Origin: Liriodendron chinense
Taxonomy: Eukaryota > Streptophyta > Magnoliopsida > Magnoliales > Magnoliaceae
NCBI GenBank assembly: GCA_003013855.2
Contig: ML058588.1
Location: forward strand, 558,001-622,000
Direction: 5' to 3'
DNA length: 64,000 bases
Positions 34,201-43,569 of the stretch are shown here, piece by piece (the stretch's first letter is position 1; the number at the start of each line of letters is the position of its first letter). The position numbers and the translations under genes are program-made. The notes beneath the pieces were generated by a model. It ran no database searches and was not told the DNA's origin. It saw only the letters and a list, made by a program, of their open reading frames with translations.

Positions 34201-36679
34201 TGGCACAAAGCATAATGGTAAAAAAAAAAAAGAAAAAAAAAGAAGACATTACCATATGAATGCTCAGACTGAATATTCCAGCCTTTTCTTTTTCAGTGTC
34301 AAAAGATTACCTGAATATGATTGTAATAATAATAATAGAGAAAAAATGTGCATGCCTGACCGGTTGCATGATAAGTGCCATCATAACCAGTAGATAAGCT
34401 CCAACAAGTCATGTGTATGCAATATCCAACCAACTAATAGGTTCAGCCCACGATAGGATCACCTGCCAAAATCAGCTCAATCCACTCATCAGGTGAGCTA
34501 AACCATAAAAAAAAAAAATAGATAACCGTTGATGTAATAAAAATTACAAGTGGGTGGATCAAGCTGATTTTTTGTACAAGGTGATCCTTATGGTGGGGAC
34601 AATCTTTTGGATGATTTGGAAGCCGCAAACACATCCCGGAATGGAAACTATAAGCTGATTGGAGAGTAAGGACCTGTTTGGACTGAAGGTAAATTAGGGA
34701 AGCATTCAGTTTACATCAATAAGACGTTTGCACCTGCTTGGAAAGTGAAGGATACTATAGCAAACGGTTTGCCTTTGCATTTCCCTCCTCAAAAAGAGAG
34801 CAAAGCCTTTTTTTACAAAATGTCAAATTGAGGGGAAAGGGTTTGCCTCTGATGCGACATTTTAAATGACAATTTTACAGGGGAAAAAAGGTTTCCCTCT
34901 GTGAGCTTGCAATAAACAATATCAAATGCAATACAAAAGCATTTTCCAAGACGTATCTTTTGCAAAACAAACAAGTGCAAAAGGTTTGCTTCCCCTAGAG
35001 CTGATGTCAGTTTACCTCCTGCTTATGTCACATTTTTGCTTTCCCTTGCATTATATTAGTGTACCTTCAATCCAAATAGGGCCTAAATTAGCAGATCGAG
35101 TCTAACCAGTTCGACAGTAAGCGTTTTTCATAATAATGATTAGTGTGATTATTGATGATGATGATGACGATGACAGACGACGACGACGACGATATAAAAT
35201 GAAAACTCACTTCACTAGACTGTTCTCTTGTCCATGCTTTAATTTCTCTAGAAACCTGAAAACACAAATGCAAAAACAAACATTAAAAAAGAAAACAAAG
35301 AGAAATATAAAGAAAATAAAATGAAGAATTCAATCAGTTAAAAGGTTGTGTTTGGCTCATAGCCATTTCAGGATCGACGAAAATGACTACCAATTCTAAA
35401 GTTTCTACCTAATGCAACCTAATCGAAAAGGGAAAATCTCAAATCGGATGCATACCTTCTTCTAATATTAAACCACAAAGTTTCCCACAGATGCAACAAT
35501 TGTGGATTGATATCCAACAGCCTACAAGCTACTGTGCTAGTAATCGCAATCCCCCGTTCTTCTTCTACCGTAGGCAACGCATCCGGAAAGGGAAGCAACT
35601 CATGCTTTGACCCTAGGAAACTAGTTTTATTCAATATTCAATAACCATCATAACTCTCGAGAAAAAAAGTCATTACAGGTATTTTCTTAAAGCAAAATAA
35701 AACCTTAATATACTCCTAACCTTCTATTGCTTCTAATTCTAGCCATCTATTTCACAAGTGACCCAAATACCCCTGATTACCATCCATGGTAGTCTCTATT
35801 TAAATTAAACAAAGCTCATTCAAACCATAACAGAATTCCAAGATCTTAGGCTAGTTTGGAAAGTAACTCAATAGGCCTTCAAATGGGACCAATTTCATAT
35901 CACTCAGGCATCCTTTGATAGCCAAAAAGCGACCCACCAAATATGTGATGAAAATAATAGAGGAAAACTGGTTCAACCAACTCTTATCTCTAACAACTTA
36001 GTACACGACTACAAATGTAATCCATAACACAAGTTAGGACCGCCGATTTTCCATCAGATCAATCTAAACCCTCCAAGTTATTCAAAACTTTAAGCTAGAT
36101 GGTTAGTTAATCTAAATTCCCCTTGGATGTGCACACATTAGGGCCACTGATCTTCCATCAGATCAAAATCTAGACCCTCAAAGTTGCTCAAACCTTCAAT
36201 CTAGACGGTTGGATTGTCTAGATCCTCCTTGACCACAGCCCTCAAACGATCTTTAATCAGGCAGCTAGTGTGGCCCGGATGCATCAGTGCTGTCGGTAGA
36301 ATGGGAGCAGTTTTCTGCTATATTAGAAAGAAAGAAAAGCCTTATTCGCACCCGCAAGAGTATTGTTTCTGGATTTCTCAAATTTCCGAGATAACAAAAT
36401 GGCATGCCAAACGCGGCCCAAAGAAGAGAGAGAGAGAGAGACCTGAGAGAGGAGAATTAGAAGATTCTTCTCCTTTTCCTTCGTCATAAGAAGAACAGAG
36501 TCCGTTTCCTGCATGAAAGAGAACCAGGTAATAGAGAGAGTGAGAGATGACGGTGTTGTAACGGCGGAGAGAGTCGTTGATGAGAGCGTAGAGTCAGAGA
36601 GAGAACTGACGGTGTTATAACGGCGGAGAGAGTCGTTGATGAGAGCGTAGAGGCGGGAGAAGTCGGAGTGGGAAGACAT
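10678..36679 (-). CDS. Lines (LINS1-type) homolog, 11 or more exons over 26 kb
   Basis: Minus-strand join(10678..10750, 12609..12950, 13986..14065, 21963..22071, 22158..22219, 25092..25565, 26225..26887, 26975..27061, 33471..33563, 35211..35255, 36443..36679). Every junction is GT-AG and phase-compatible, giving 754 residues from ATG at 36679, or 720 if a candidate 102-nt intron (36509-36610) is removed. Family-like segments: TKEKEKNLLILLSQ/VSREIKAWTREQ; VESQYIQHLAGNVLVAISNF; GSKWEEFLRLLWASLE; MLMIRLGFHIH; LSFLQLYMDE/DDFLFEMLLQ; LHYDHLVLLDYLISKDTG. The C-terminus, LHQKHLFPYNPTVLLKS then FARFQEL, is the Lines C-terminal signature. Animal Lines proteins act in development; the plant role is not known to me. 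Alpha-helical, no membrane segment. A lysine/arginine-rich stretch (KKRK, ERRNKRKQK) in exon 10 could be a nuclear signal. Family assignment is from recalled motifs. Confidence 0.85.
11504..11612. mobile_element. Possible short hAT-like MITE
   Basis: Ends TAGACCTGTCAA and CTGGCATCCCTA are weak inverted repeats of hAT type. The flanking octamers CTTTTCTA and CCTTTATA agree at 6 of 8 positions. It lies in the last Lines intron. Confidence 0.35.
14570..14850. repeat. GGGCCCAC-rich repeat fragment in a Lines intron
   Basis: Contains GTGGGCCCCATCATGATG, GTTAGGCCCACGGACC and GGTGGGCCTCAGTG, phrases shared with the foldback family, but without a complete second arm. No coding content. Confidence 0.5.
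14850..14890. repeat. (CA)n microsatellite
   Basis: About 40 bp of CA repeat with an internal CGCG interruption. It sits at the outer edge of the left arm of the foldback element that follows. Confidence 0.95.
15178..17326 (+). mobile_element. Degenerate LINE 3' region (plus strand)
   Basis: Plus-strand translation shows decayed LINE ORF2 C-terminal sequence. GGRISLIKSS near 15207 resembles the post-catalytic region. A zf-RVT-like stretch (VFGWLAGRNRILTLDDL, then CSLCLQNEES) lies at 16798-16910, and a terminal IWVIWAERNNKVFRSK at 17083-17130. It ends with AATAAAA-rich sequence near 17290-17325. Several stops and frameshifts are present. It is split at 15910-16667 by an hAT MITE. Confidence 0.8.
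15910..16667. mobile_element. Non-autonomous hAT element (758 bp) inside a LINE
   Basis: TIRs are TAGGGTTGTCAACGG at the left and CCGTTGACAGCCCTA at the right. A perfect 8-bp target duplication GGTGTGGA lies at 15902-15909 and 16668-16675. The interior is made of GATCCGAT-type repeats and includes a (CT)n run at about 16195-16231; no transposase. Removal rejoins the LINE sequence. Confidence 0.93.
17356..17949. other. Lines intron sequence with GGCCCA-rich repeat debris
   Basis: No exon is recognised. A phrase (GGGATGTAAAACCA, then TTATTACT) occurs twice, near 17429 and 17897, suggesting an internal duplication of an older repeat that later received the solo LTR at 17950. Confidence 0.5.
17950..18956 (+). 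mobile_element. Solo LTR, family P (copy A)
   Basis: Begins TGATGAGGACATC and ends CCTGCATCA, with a perfect 5-bp target duplication CATTA at 17945-17949 and 18957-18961. TG...CA ends and 5-bp duplication are LTR hallmarks; no internal retrotransposon sequence remains. A same-family copy lies inverted at 45373-46386. Three pairs of GC-rich palindromes (core CGGGCGCCCG) occupy about 18129-18330, upstream of a CT-rich leader and an ACCCTAATCTC segment. Confidence 0.9.
18962..21962. other. Lines intron, unresolved sequence
   Basis: Three kilobases with no recognised exon. Short open stretches on the minus strand (19405-19647, 19816-20213, 20264-20488) look like fragments of something once coding. 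One (VLICDNDKRRGLKAIQNV) weakly recalls a MULE transposase, but not enough to call. Confidence 0.4.
22762..22951. repeat. Two-copy tandem duplication (94-bp unit) in a Lines intron
   Basis: GTAACAGATGA-A/T-AGGAATTGATAG through GATATTCTGTT is repeated head to tail with a 94-bp period and few differences. Confidence 0.9.
23412..23712 (-). mobile_element. LINE 3'-end fragment
   Basis: Minus-strand reading gives MCLALLAALWCIGLEGNERC, the usual LINE ORF2 C-terminal ALLWxIWxERNxR-type ending. A possible imperfect target duplication (AAAGATACAACTT and GAAGATATAATTA) flanks it. Confidence 0.65.
23813..24070. repeat. Two-copy tandem duplication (128-bp unit) in a Lines intron
   Basis: ATTGATATGTAAATTGGTGG through CTCTAATTTGG recurs after 128 bp. 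Divergence between the copies is moderate. Confidence 0.88.
25640..25980. repeat. AACCCGA-rich repeat, possible hAT-like MITE
   Basis: CCCGAACCCAACCCG-type sequence ends in GTTGCAGCTCTA, similar to the hAT TIR seen at 5540. No clean partner terminus or target duplication was found. It lies in the Lines intron between 25566 and 26224. Confidence 0.4.
27590..27713 (+). mobile_element. Au-SINE-like fragment
   Basis: Contains ATAGCCTTGTCCCAGCTATT followed by TGGGGTC, which resembles the conserved internal segment of plant Au SINEs as I recall them. It is short and adjoins the 5' LTR of the Gypsy element. Confidence 0.4.
27714..33211 (+). mobile_element. Degenerate Ty3/Gypsy LTR retrotransposon in a Lines intron
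   Basis: The 5' LTR (27714 to about 28200) and 3' LTR (32713 to about 33211) both start TGATGCAGT and are clearly divergent. The primer-binding site TTGGCATCAGAGC at 28201 fits initiator tRNA-Met, and a purine tract CAGGGGAGAC precedes the 3' LTR. Plus-strand fragments follow Gypsy order. Gag-like KIPEFHGSS lies near 28670 and a decayed zinc knuckle near 29330. Reverse transcriptase (HRIDLILGSSLQNKTAYRMS, 30183-30245) is followed by RNase H (VSCDASHLGIDAVLRQH, about 31075), integrase (31600-32130) and the tail LPSHIQALNMFNIKH near 32590. The catalytic YxDD region at about 30657 reads through a disruption and many stops occur. It lies antisense to the host gene. Confidence 0.92.
33217..33391. 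repeat. Two-copy tandem duplication (about 90-bp period)
   Basis: CGCCAACTCAATGAGGTACT through TAGCTTTCATC occurs twice, starting near 33217 and 33308, between the Gypsy 3' LTR and the Lines exon at 33471-33563. Confidence 0.88.
33764..34009. repeat. Two-copy tandem duplication (123-bp unit)
   Basis: GCATCTGTAAGGTGTAGGGC through AGAAGTGGAACTTTGG is repeated with a 123-bp period and only a few mismatches, so it is recent. It lies in the Lines intron at 33564-35210. Confidence 0.93.
34400..34680. repeat. MITE-like repeat fragment
   Basis: ATCACCTGCCAAAATCAGCTC at the left and AGCTGATTTTTTGTACAAGG at the right are roughly inverted around an A-rich centre. Similar phrasing occurs in the MITE at 9425-9802. 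Termini are not defined. Confidence 0.4.
36549..36666. repeat. 59-bp tandem duplication in the first Lines exon
   Basis: GACGGTGTTGTAACGGCGGA starts at 36549 and recurs as GACGGTGTTATAACGGCGGA at 36608, a period of 59 bp with the second copy ending near 36660. Because 59 is not a multiple of three, the two copies are read in different frames when translated together. Confidence 0.9.
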
Positions 36680-36904
36680 GGGCGTTGTTCTGTCGCGACT
36701 CGCCACTCGCGACTCATTTCTCCTCTTCGAACTCGATGGATACAGTAGGGTCGTATTACATCACGATACGTCGAGATTATAGTCAGTTGGTTCTGCTGTC
36801 GTGTTCGTCGATCGAAGCCCTCCACAAGATGGGCCTCACCTCGATAGAGGATATCTAAAGACGCGGTTTGGCTGTTGACCCCTATACCAGCAAGCTCTAT
36901 GGTG

Positions 36905-37325
36905 TCGAGGCTCTGTGGATCCCACCATGATGTATATGCTTTATCCACGCCATCCATCCGTTTTTTCATCTCATTTTAGGCCATGAGCTCAAAAATTAGG
37001 CAGATCAAAAGCCCAAGTGGACCACACCAAAGGAAACAGTGGGGATTGAGCTTTTACTATTGAAAACTTCTTGGGATCAAACTCATATTTGCGTTTTCTC
37101 TTATTGGAGGGTTATGTGACTTTATGAACAGGTTGGATGGCAAATAAACATTGCGGTGGGTCCAGAAGTTTTCAACTGGTAAGCATTCAATATCCACTGT
37201 TTCCTGTGGTGTGGTCCAATTGATCTTTAGATCTGCCTCGTTTTTAGGCTCATGCCCTAAAATAATCTGGAAATAGGGATGGACGGCGTGGATAGAATAA
37301 ATACATCACCATAGGCCCCAAAGAG
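36905..37325. mobile_element. GGGCCCAC-family foldback repeat (complete)
   Basis: The left arm starts GTGGATCCCACCATGATGTA, continues through TTTATCCACGCC and GGACCACACCAAAGGAAACAG, and is mirrored by TTTCCTGTGGTGTGGTCCAA and GGCGTGGATAGAATAAATAC. The central part (AAACATTGCGGTGGGTCC) is the loop. It lies in the Lines/PPR divergent intergenic region. Confidence 0.85.
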
Positions 37326-37559
37326 TCGAGTAATCATAATATCCCTGGTGACCGAGTCTCCACAAGCCGTGTCCCACATGCGGTCTGGTAGAAACGATAT
37401 GTTCGGAGCTGTTCGGAGCTGTGTATGTACAATCCAAACCATTCATCAGGTGAGACTCATCTTGGACCCCGTACATGCAAATAATCACAGCCATCAAAAA
37501 TCTAAGGTGGGACACGCCACAGAATGCAATCTACAAATAACCACTACCGCCTATTTGTT

Positions 37560-38262
37560 CACTTGTGGCCCACCTAAATGTTGGAATACTTTTGAGTTTC
37601 AGTATGTCCCTCCCTCATTCCATGTGGAGACACCCGATGACTGGGTTAGATGATATATCCACAACACGGTGGACCCCACATTCTATCCATACTTTTCTAC
37701 GGCAGAGTTCCCTCCTCAACGTCTCCCATTGTTCCCTTTCGTTTGGCCCACCTAAGTTCTGGATCGCTCTTCTTTTAGATTCTAGACCTAAAACTGAAGA
37801 GACGCATCTGATGGACGGGTTGGATGGCACTCCCACATCACGGTGGGCCCCACAAGGCTCGCAGGTATAGTAAGTAACATTTGTTGGAACGCGGAGGATG
37901 ATCATTCCCCATGGAAAAACTGTACGGAGGAGATCCAAAACTCAAGTGGGCCACACCACATGGCACCGGTGCGGATGGACACACACCCACCGTTGAAACG
38001 TTTCTGAGGCCCACCATGATGTTTATATGCCATCCAATCCGTTCACAAGGGAAATCACAAATCTCAGACTGATCCGAAACTTGTGGCCCCAAAAAAATGT
38101 TTCAACGGTTGGCGTTTCCATCCAAACTGTTCCCTGTGGTGTGGCCCACTTGAATTTTATATCTCCTCCATCTTTGAACTCATGTCCTAAAATGAGCTGA
38201 AAAAACGGATGAACGTAGTGGATATAACACAACGATCACGGTGGGGCCCAACAGAGCTTGGG
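37560..38262. repeat. GGGCCCAC-family foldback fragments upstream of the PPR gene
   Basis: Several arms are present, with GGTGGACCCCAC at 37670, GGTGGGCCCCAC at 37840 and GGTGGGGCCCAAC at 38239, plus CACACCACATGGCACC and GTTCCCTGTGGTGTGGCCCA. One nearly complete element ends about 110 bp before the PPR start codon, so it may overlap its promoter. Confidence 0.7.
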
Positions 38263-38371
38263 TTACAAGGAAGTCCCGTCCATAAGAGCCAATCCGATCC
38301 GTCCTAGTCCAAATTGAAGAAAATAAAATCTGAGGGACACCCAAACGCGCCCCTCCAGATTGCAATTTCAA

Positions 38372-40472
38372 ATGGCATCCGTTGAAACCTATTCCATGTC
38401 AGCACTCATTCAAAAATGCACCTCTACGAACTCCCTAAGAAAAGCCCGCCAACTCCACGCACTCATCCTAACCGCCACAACGGCCCTCAGTCCACCACCC
38501 TTCCTCTACAACAACCTCCTCTCCATGTACGCCAAATCCAACTCGATCGAAGACGCTCGCCTCGTTTTCGACAAAATGCCTAGTAGAAATCCAGTCTCCT
38601 ACAATGCCCTCATCGCAGCCTACTCGCGAATTCCCAGCCACACCATTTCCGCCCTCCAGCTATTTCAGCTAATGGCGACAGAAGGCCTCAGGCCCAGTAG
38701 CTCCACCTTCACAAGCCTTCTCCAAGCATCATCTTCAATTCAAGACCACTTGTGTGGCTGTGCTGTCCACACCCAAGTCGTCAAATTGGGATTCTTTAAT
38801 GATCTCCCTGTCCAGACATCTCTACTCGGGATGTACTCAAATTGCGGGGATGTGGCATCTGCAGACATGGTTTTCAGTTTGATGATCGAAAGAGATGCCG
38901 TTGCTTGGAACTCTATGATTTTCGGGAATGTGAGGAATGGTAGGATCGAGCGAGGCCTGCGGCTGTTCTGCGGTATGGTGCGGGGTGGTTCAGTCCCAAC
39001 CCACTTCACCTTTTCGATTGTTTTGAATGCTTGTAGCCGACTTGGAGATCAGATTAGCGGGAAAATCATCCACGCCCACATCATCAAATCTGAGTATCCA
39101 GCCGATACCCTGCTACAGAATGCACTGCTCGACATGTATTCCAGTTGTGGGGACTTGGAAACTGCTTTCTCTGTTTTTAGAATGATCGAGACGCCGGACT
39201 TAGCGTCATGGAATTCAATGATAGCTGGGTATTCGGAGAATGGAGATGGAGAGAAGGCGATGGAGCTGTTTGTCCAATCACGGCATTCATCTTTGGAAAA
39301 TCCAGATGAATACACTTTTGCAGCCATTGTTTCTGCGACCGGAGCTTTACCTGCTCTGAATTATGGGAAACCACTTCATGCCCATATCAAGAAAGCAGGG
39401 TTTGAGCATAGCGTTTTCGTCATGAGTACTCTAATCAACATGTATTTCAAGAACAGGCGAAATGGAGTCCACTAGGAAGCTTTTCAATTCGATGTTGGAG
39501 AGAGATGCTATACTCTGGACTGAAATGATTTCCGGCCACTCGAGATTGGGCGAGGGTGAAATTGCAGTTGAACACTTCTGTGGCATGCGAGAGGAAGGCC
39601 ATAAGGTCGATAGCTTTTCTCTTAGCAGCGTCTTGAGCTCGGCTGCTGATCTCACAGCTCTAACACAAGGGGAGATTATCCATTCTCTTGTGGTAAAAAC
39701 AGGACATGAGGCAGATATGTGTGTCTGCGGGAGCCTGGTTGATATGTATGCCAAAAACGGCTACCTCAAAGCCGCTCGTTTGGCATTTTCTGGAGTCACA
39801 AAACCCGATTTAAAATGCTGGAACTCAATGCTCGGAGGATACGGTCACCATGGAAATGCTGAGCAGGCATTTGAGCTCTTCGATGAGATGGAGAAACAAG
39901 GTCTGAGGCCCGATCGGGTTACCTTCATCTCGCTGCTATCTGCTTGCAGCCATTGTGGCCTGGTTGAGAAAGGAACATTCTACTGGAATTACATGAAGGA
40001 AAACGGCATAGCACCAGGCCTAAAACACTACTCTTGCATGGTAAGCCTCTTCAGTCGAGCAGGGTTATTGCAGGTGGCAAAGGATTTGATCGAGGAGTCA
40101 CCTTTCCACGATGATTTTCCAGAACTATGGAGAATCTTGCTTAGCTCGTGCGTCATTAACAAGAAGTTGGAGATGGGCGTGCGCGCTGCAGAGCGAGTTT
40201 TAAGATACGAGCCAGAAGATACTGCAACCCACATACTGCTTTCAAATCTTTATGCTGCCGCAGGGAGATGGGACGCAGTGGCTGAAATGAGAAGAAAAGT
40301 TAGAGGATTGGCGACAGAAAAGGATCCTGGGCTTAGCTGGATTGAGGTCCGGAATGAGATTCATGTCTTCTCCGCCGGTGACGAATCCCACCCACGAGTT
40401 GGCGATGCCCGTGCTGAAATACAGCGGCTGCAAGAAAATATCAGAGGATGGGAGATATCTAACATGATATGA
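38372..40472 (+). CDS. E-class pentatricopeptide repeat protein, At3g50420-like, one-base frameshift
   Basis: ATG at 38372 (MASVETYSMSALIQKC) opens a frame that ends at TAG 39473-39475. A second frame, entered at GAA ATG GAG near 39459, runs to TGA at 40470-40472. The two join exactly in family order (INMYFKNR then E-MESTRKLFNSMLERDAILW) if one base near 39458 is surplus, giving 699 residues without introns. Tandem PPR units of P, L and S type are recognisable throughout (LLSMYAKSNSIEDARLVFDKM; LLGMYSNCGDVASADMVFS; SLVDMYAKNGYLKAARLAFS). The C-terminal E/E+ region (ATHILLSNLYAAAGRWDAVA, PGLSWIEVRNEIHVFSAGD) is present and no DYW domain follows. Such proteins bind organellar RNA, usually at editing sites, in plastids or mitochondria; the target is unknown. 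Either a recent pseudogene or a sequencing error. Confidence 0.93.
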
Positions 40473-41640
40473 CCAGTGAGAGGACTCAAGCCCAGCCATC
40501 ATTTTCTGCTAAAACCTCCTTTGAAGGGGTTCATGCATCCATTCCTGCTCAGGTTTCTGATGTTCACCCTCCCCTTTCATTATGGAATTCATAAGATCTC
40601 TGCCGATCTCTTATGACCTGAGACATGTTGATCCCGACCGAATTGTGAACACCATACTGGTAAAGTGGTGACAGAATGCAATATTCCTCTAATCCATGGC
40701 AACACAGCTTTCAGCTAATTTATATACCGGCTGATCATGCTACAACAGATCAGGCAAGGAAATTGTGAAAATTATAAGATCTTACAGTGGCACTACTGCC
40801 AAAGCTATTTTGATTTCACTGTTGGGGACACAGCAGAACTCCCTTTCATCTGGTAACACTGATGGTACACCCCACCTCCAGTTAAGCACGGTGATGAAAT
40901 GTAGAATCCTCAGCCTGCCTAGCTATGATGAGTGTGGCCCATGGTTCAATGATCCAGACCATTGATCAGCTGCACTGTGGATAGATTATGCCCTGAGATA
41001 TCCTGTATATGACAATCTCTAACCTCATGGTCAGCAAATAAAAGACTGACAGTGATAGGACATGAGCCGGAAGTTGTTCTTCAACTGATAGTGTTTGGGA
41101 AAGAATCGGATACCAAAATTAGAGCAACTATGGAGAAGGTGAATCGAGAGAACAGTCTGTCCCAACATGTTCAGAAAGAGTAAAATTTGAAAACTCAGGG
41201 CCGATTAGCTTCAGAAGGTTGTGATTCTGGAAAGAAGAGGGAACAGTATTTGAAACTCAAAGAGGGGCTCCAGAAGCATTTGGTGACGATGAAGGCACTA
41301 TTGCAGAATTGGGAATAGTAGATGTTCAAACTTGAATGGTGTGTTTGGTTGCACCAATTATCATGAAATTTCGTGATATTTGGTGCAACCAAATGCAACC
41401 TTAAAGAACAATATGGGGACTCATAATCCTTAGAAAGGTTGAAGAAACAGTCAATAATCCTCCTGTTAGAAGATTGAAAGAACTAGTTATGGACCTATAG
41501 TGAATAAAAGAAATCTTTTGTAGCTTTGATGGAGCCTAAAATAAACAACAATAAAATGGCTCAAATCAGTCAGTGAGATTAATTTGGGAGGAGGTTTAGG
41601 GAATGTTGATGAAAATGCAAAAATCTGGTTGTTTTGGTCA
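40473..41640. other. Intergenic sequence downstream of the PPR gene
   Basis: No gene. Contains a GTGGCCCATGGTTCAATGATCC phrase (about 40935) that also occurs near 13085 and 63660, so part is dispersed repeat. Confidence 0.5.
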
Positions 41641-43569
41641 GATTCAATCTGGGTTCAGAAGTTTGATGGTTCTGATCAGCATGTGACTGTTGAAGCGAAG
41701 GATCATTCTTGGATGGAATCTACCATTCTAACAGTGGTTTATTGGTAAGTGTATTGTTGCTGAAATGAAATACCTTTGGCAGTATTTTAAGTGTTTTTTA
41801 GAAGCATTGGCTAGTGCATTTGGATTTTAATACTATCGTGGATGGAAGTGAAAAATTGGGAGGTTGGGGTCTGGATCTAGTGTATATATAAGATCTTCAG
41901 GAGCAATCAGAGCCAGCGACCTCATTCATGTAGGGTATGTGGGTAGCTGTTTTACTTGGTCAAACAGCCAATCAGGTAACAATTGCATATGGACAAGATT
42001 AGGCAGTTTTATTGAATTTGTTGGGTTTGAGGCAGATAACAAACATATCGAGGAGGAACAACTAAATCGTAATAATTCAAACCATTCCCCGTTGCTTATT
42101 TCAGTCAATAGGTGGTCATCCTAAGCAGTTTTGGTTTCAAGAAATGTGTACATTACACTGATTTTTTGAAGTTGTGGAGGAATGTTGGTCTCAGCCAGTT
42201 TATGGGTGCGTGCCGTATGTTGTTAGCGTTAAGCTTAAGAGAACAAAAGATCACCTTCAATAGTAGAACAAAGAAAGCTTTAAAAGTGTTCTTCTGAATG
42301 TTAAACTGGGAGAGGATTGGGTATTGGAGGTGGAATTGCAGCATGAATTAGAACATTCAAGTGAAATTGCGGCAGTTGGGTTGGCTGAGAGAAGGGAATT
42401 GAATAAGTTTTCGGAGAAGATTTTTTGGCGACAAAAATCAAGAACGAAATGGTTGCAGAAAGGTGATGGGGAGTAGTTGGAAGATATAGACATGTTTAAA
42501 CAGCAAGGTGTTTCCTTCTTTCAAAATTCATCATTTTTTTATGTGATGGAATCCATTGATGAGCTGCTTGATGTTATTTCTGCCTTAGTAACAGTGGAAG
42601 GCAATTAAGCTATATTGTCTCTGCTATCAGGGAGAAAATTCAAATGTAGTACTTGGTATGGATAAAATAATCACCCCTGTGCGGAGTTTTTTCATGTAGA
42701 AAATTGCTAAGATGTTTTTTTTTTAGATATTAAGGATAATGATTTTCTATCTCGGGAAACAGTACGTGAACTGGAAAACTAGGGGTGGAAATTTGTTATT
42801 CAAGTTGGATATGGGCAAAAGGCATGAACATCTTGGATGGGAGTTTTTATAAAAGTGTTGCAATTATTTGGTTTCTCCGATGCCTGGATTGATTTGGATC
42901 TATGGTTGAAAAGTAATGAGGCTTGTTGTTACTGTAAGACCACAATAGGACTCCCTCTAGGGGCCCCACTTCTCCCATCCTCGTATTGGCAGAAGAATTT
43001 TTTAGGGGAACAAACAAGCTATTCTTAGAAGGCAAGGCATAATACTTTTATGGCGGTCCTGGTTCTTTGCATGTTACTTATCTCTTGTTTGCATATGAAA
43101 CGATCCTTTTCCTTAAAGAGTAAGGAAAGATCTTTTGAGTGTGATGATGAAACTCCGTAAGGCTTATGGAAAATGTTCAGGCCAGTTGATTAATGCATGT
43201 AAGAAGTGCCTTGCGGCATCTTCAAAACTTCCAGTTCTTTGGATTAATATTATCCAGAACCGTAACAATTTCATTCAGAAACAAGTTGGATTTAAGGGGC
43301 GTTTGGCAAATCTATCATAAGAGCTTATTTGCTTATTCTAAAAAAATAAGCTCTTATTATGAAAATCAGACTGCTTGGTAGAGCTTTCATTTTAGAGCAT
43401 ATTTTTTTAGAAAGTAGCAAAAGAGCTCTTAAATAATAATTGATAGGGAAGGCCCTCTTTCTTTAAGAGCTTATTTTGCCTAAGCAGGTAGACATTTTTA
43501 ATTAATTTTTGGACAAGTTTGTCCTTAAACTTTTTAAATAATTCTCATCTTGCCCTCTTCTCTTCTTTA

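Noticed and set aside
36484..36969. 161-codon minus-strand frame across the Lines first exon
   Set aside because: It is in another frame from the exon that joins correctly to the downstream exons; its second half runs through a foldback repeat.
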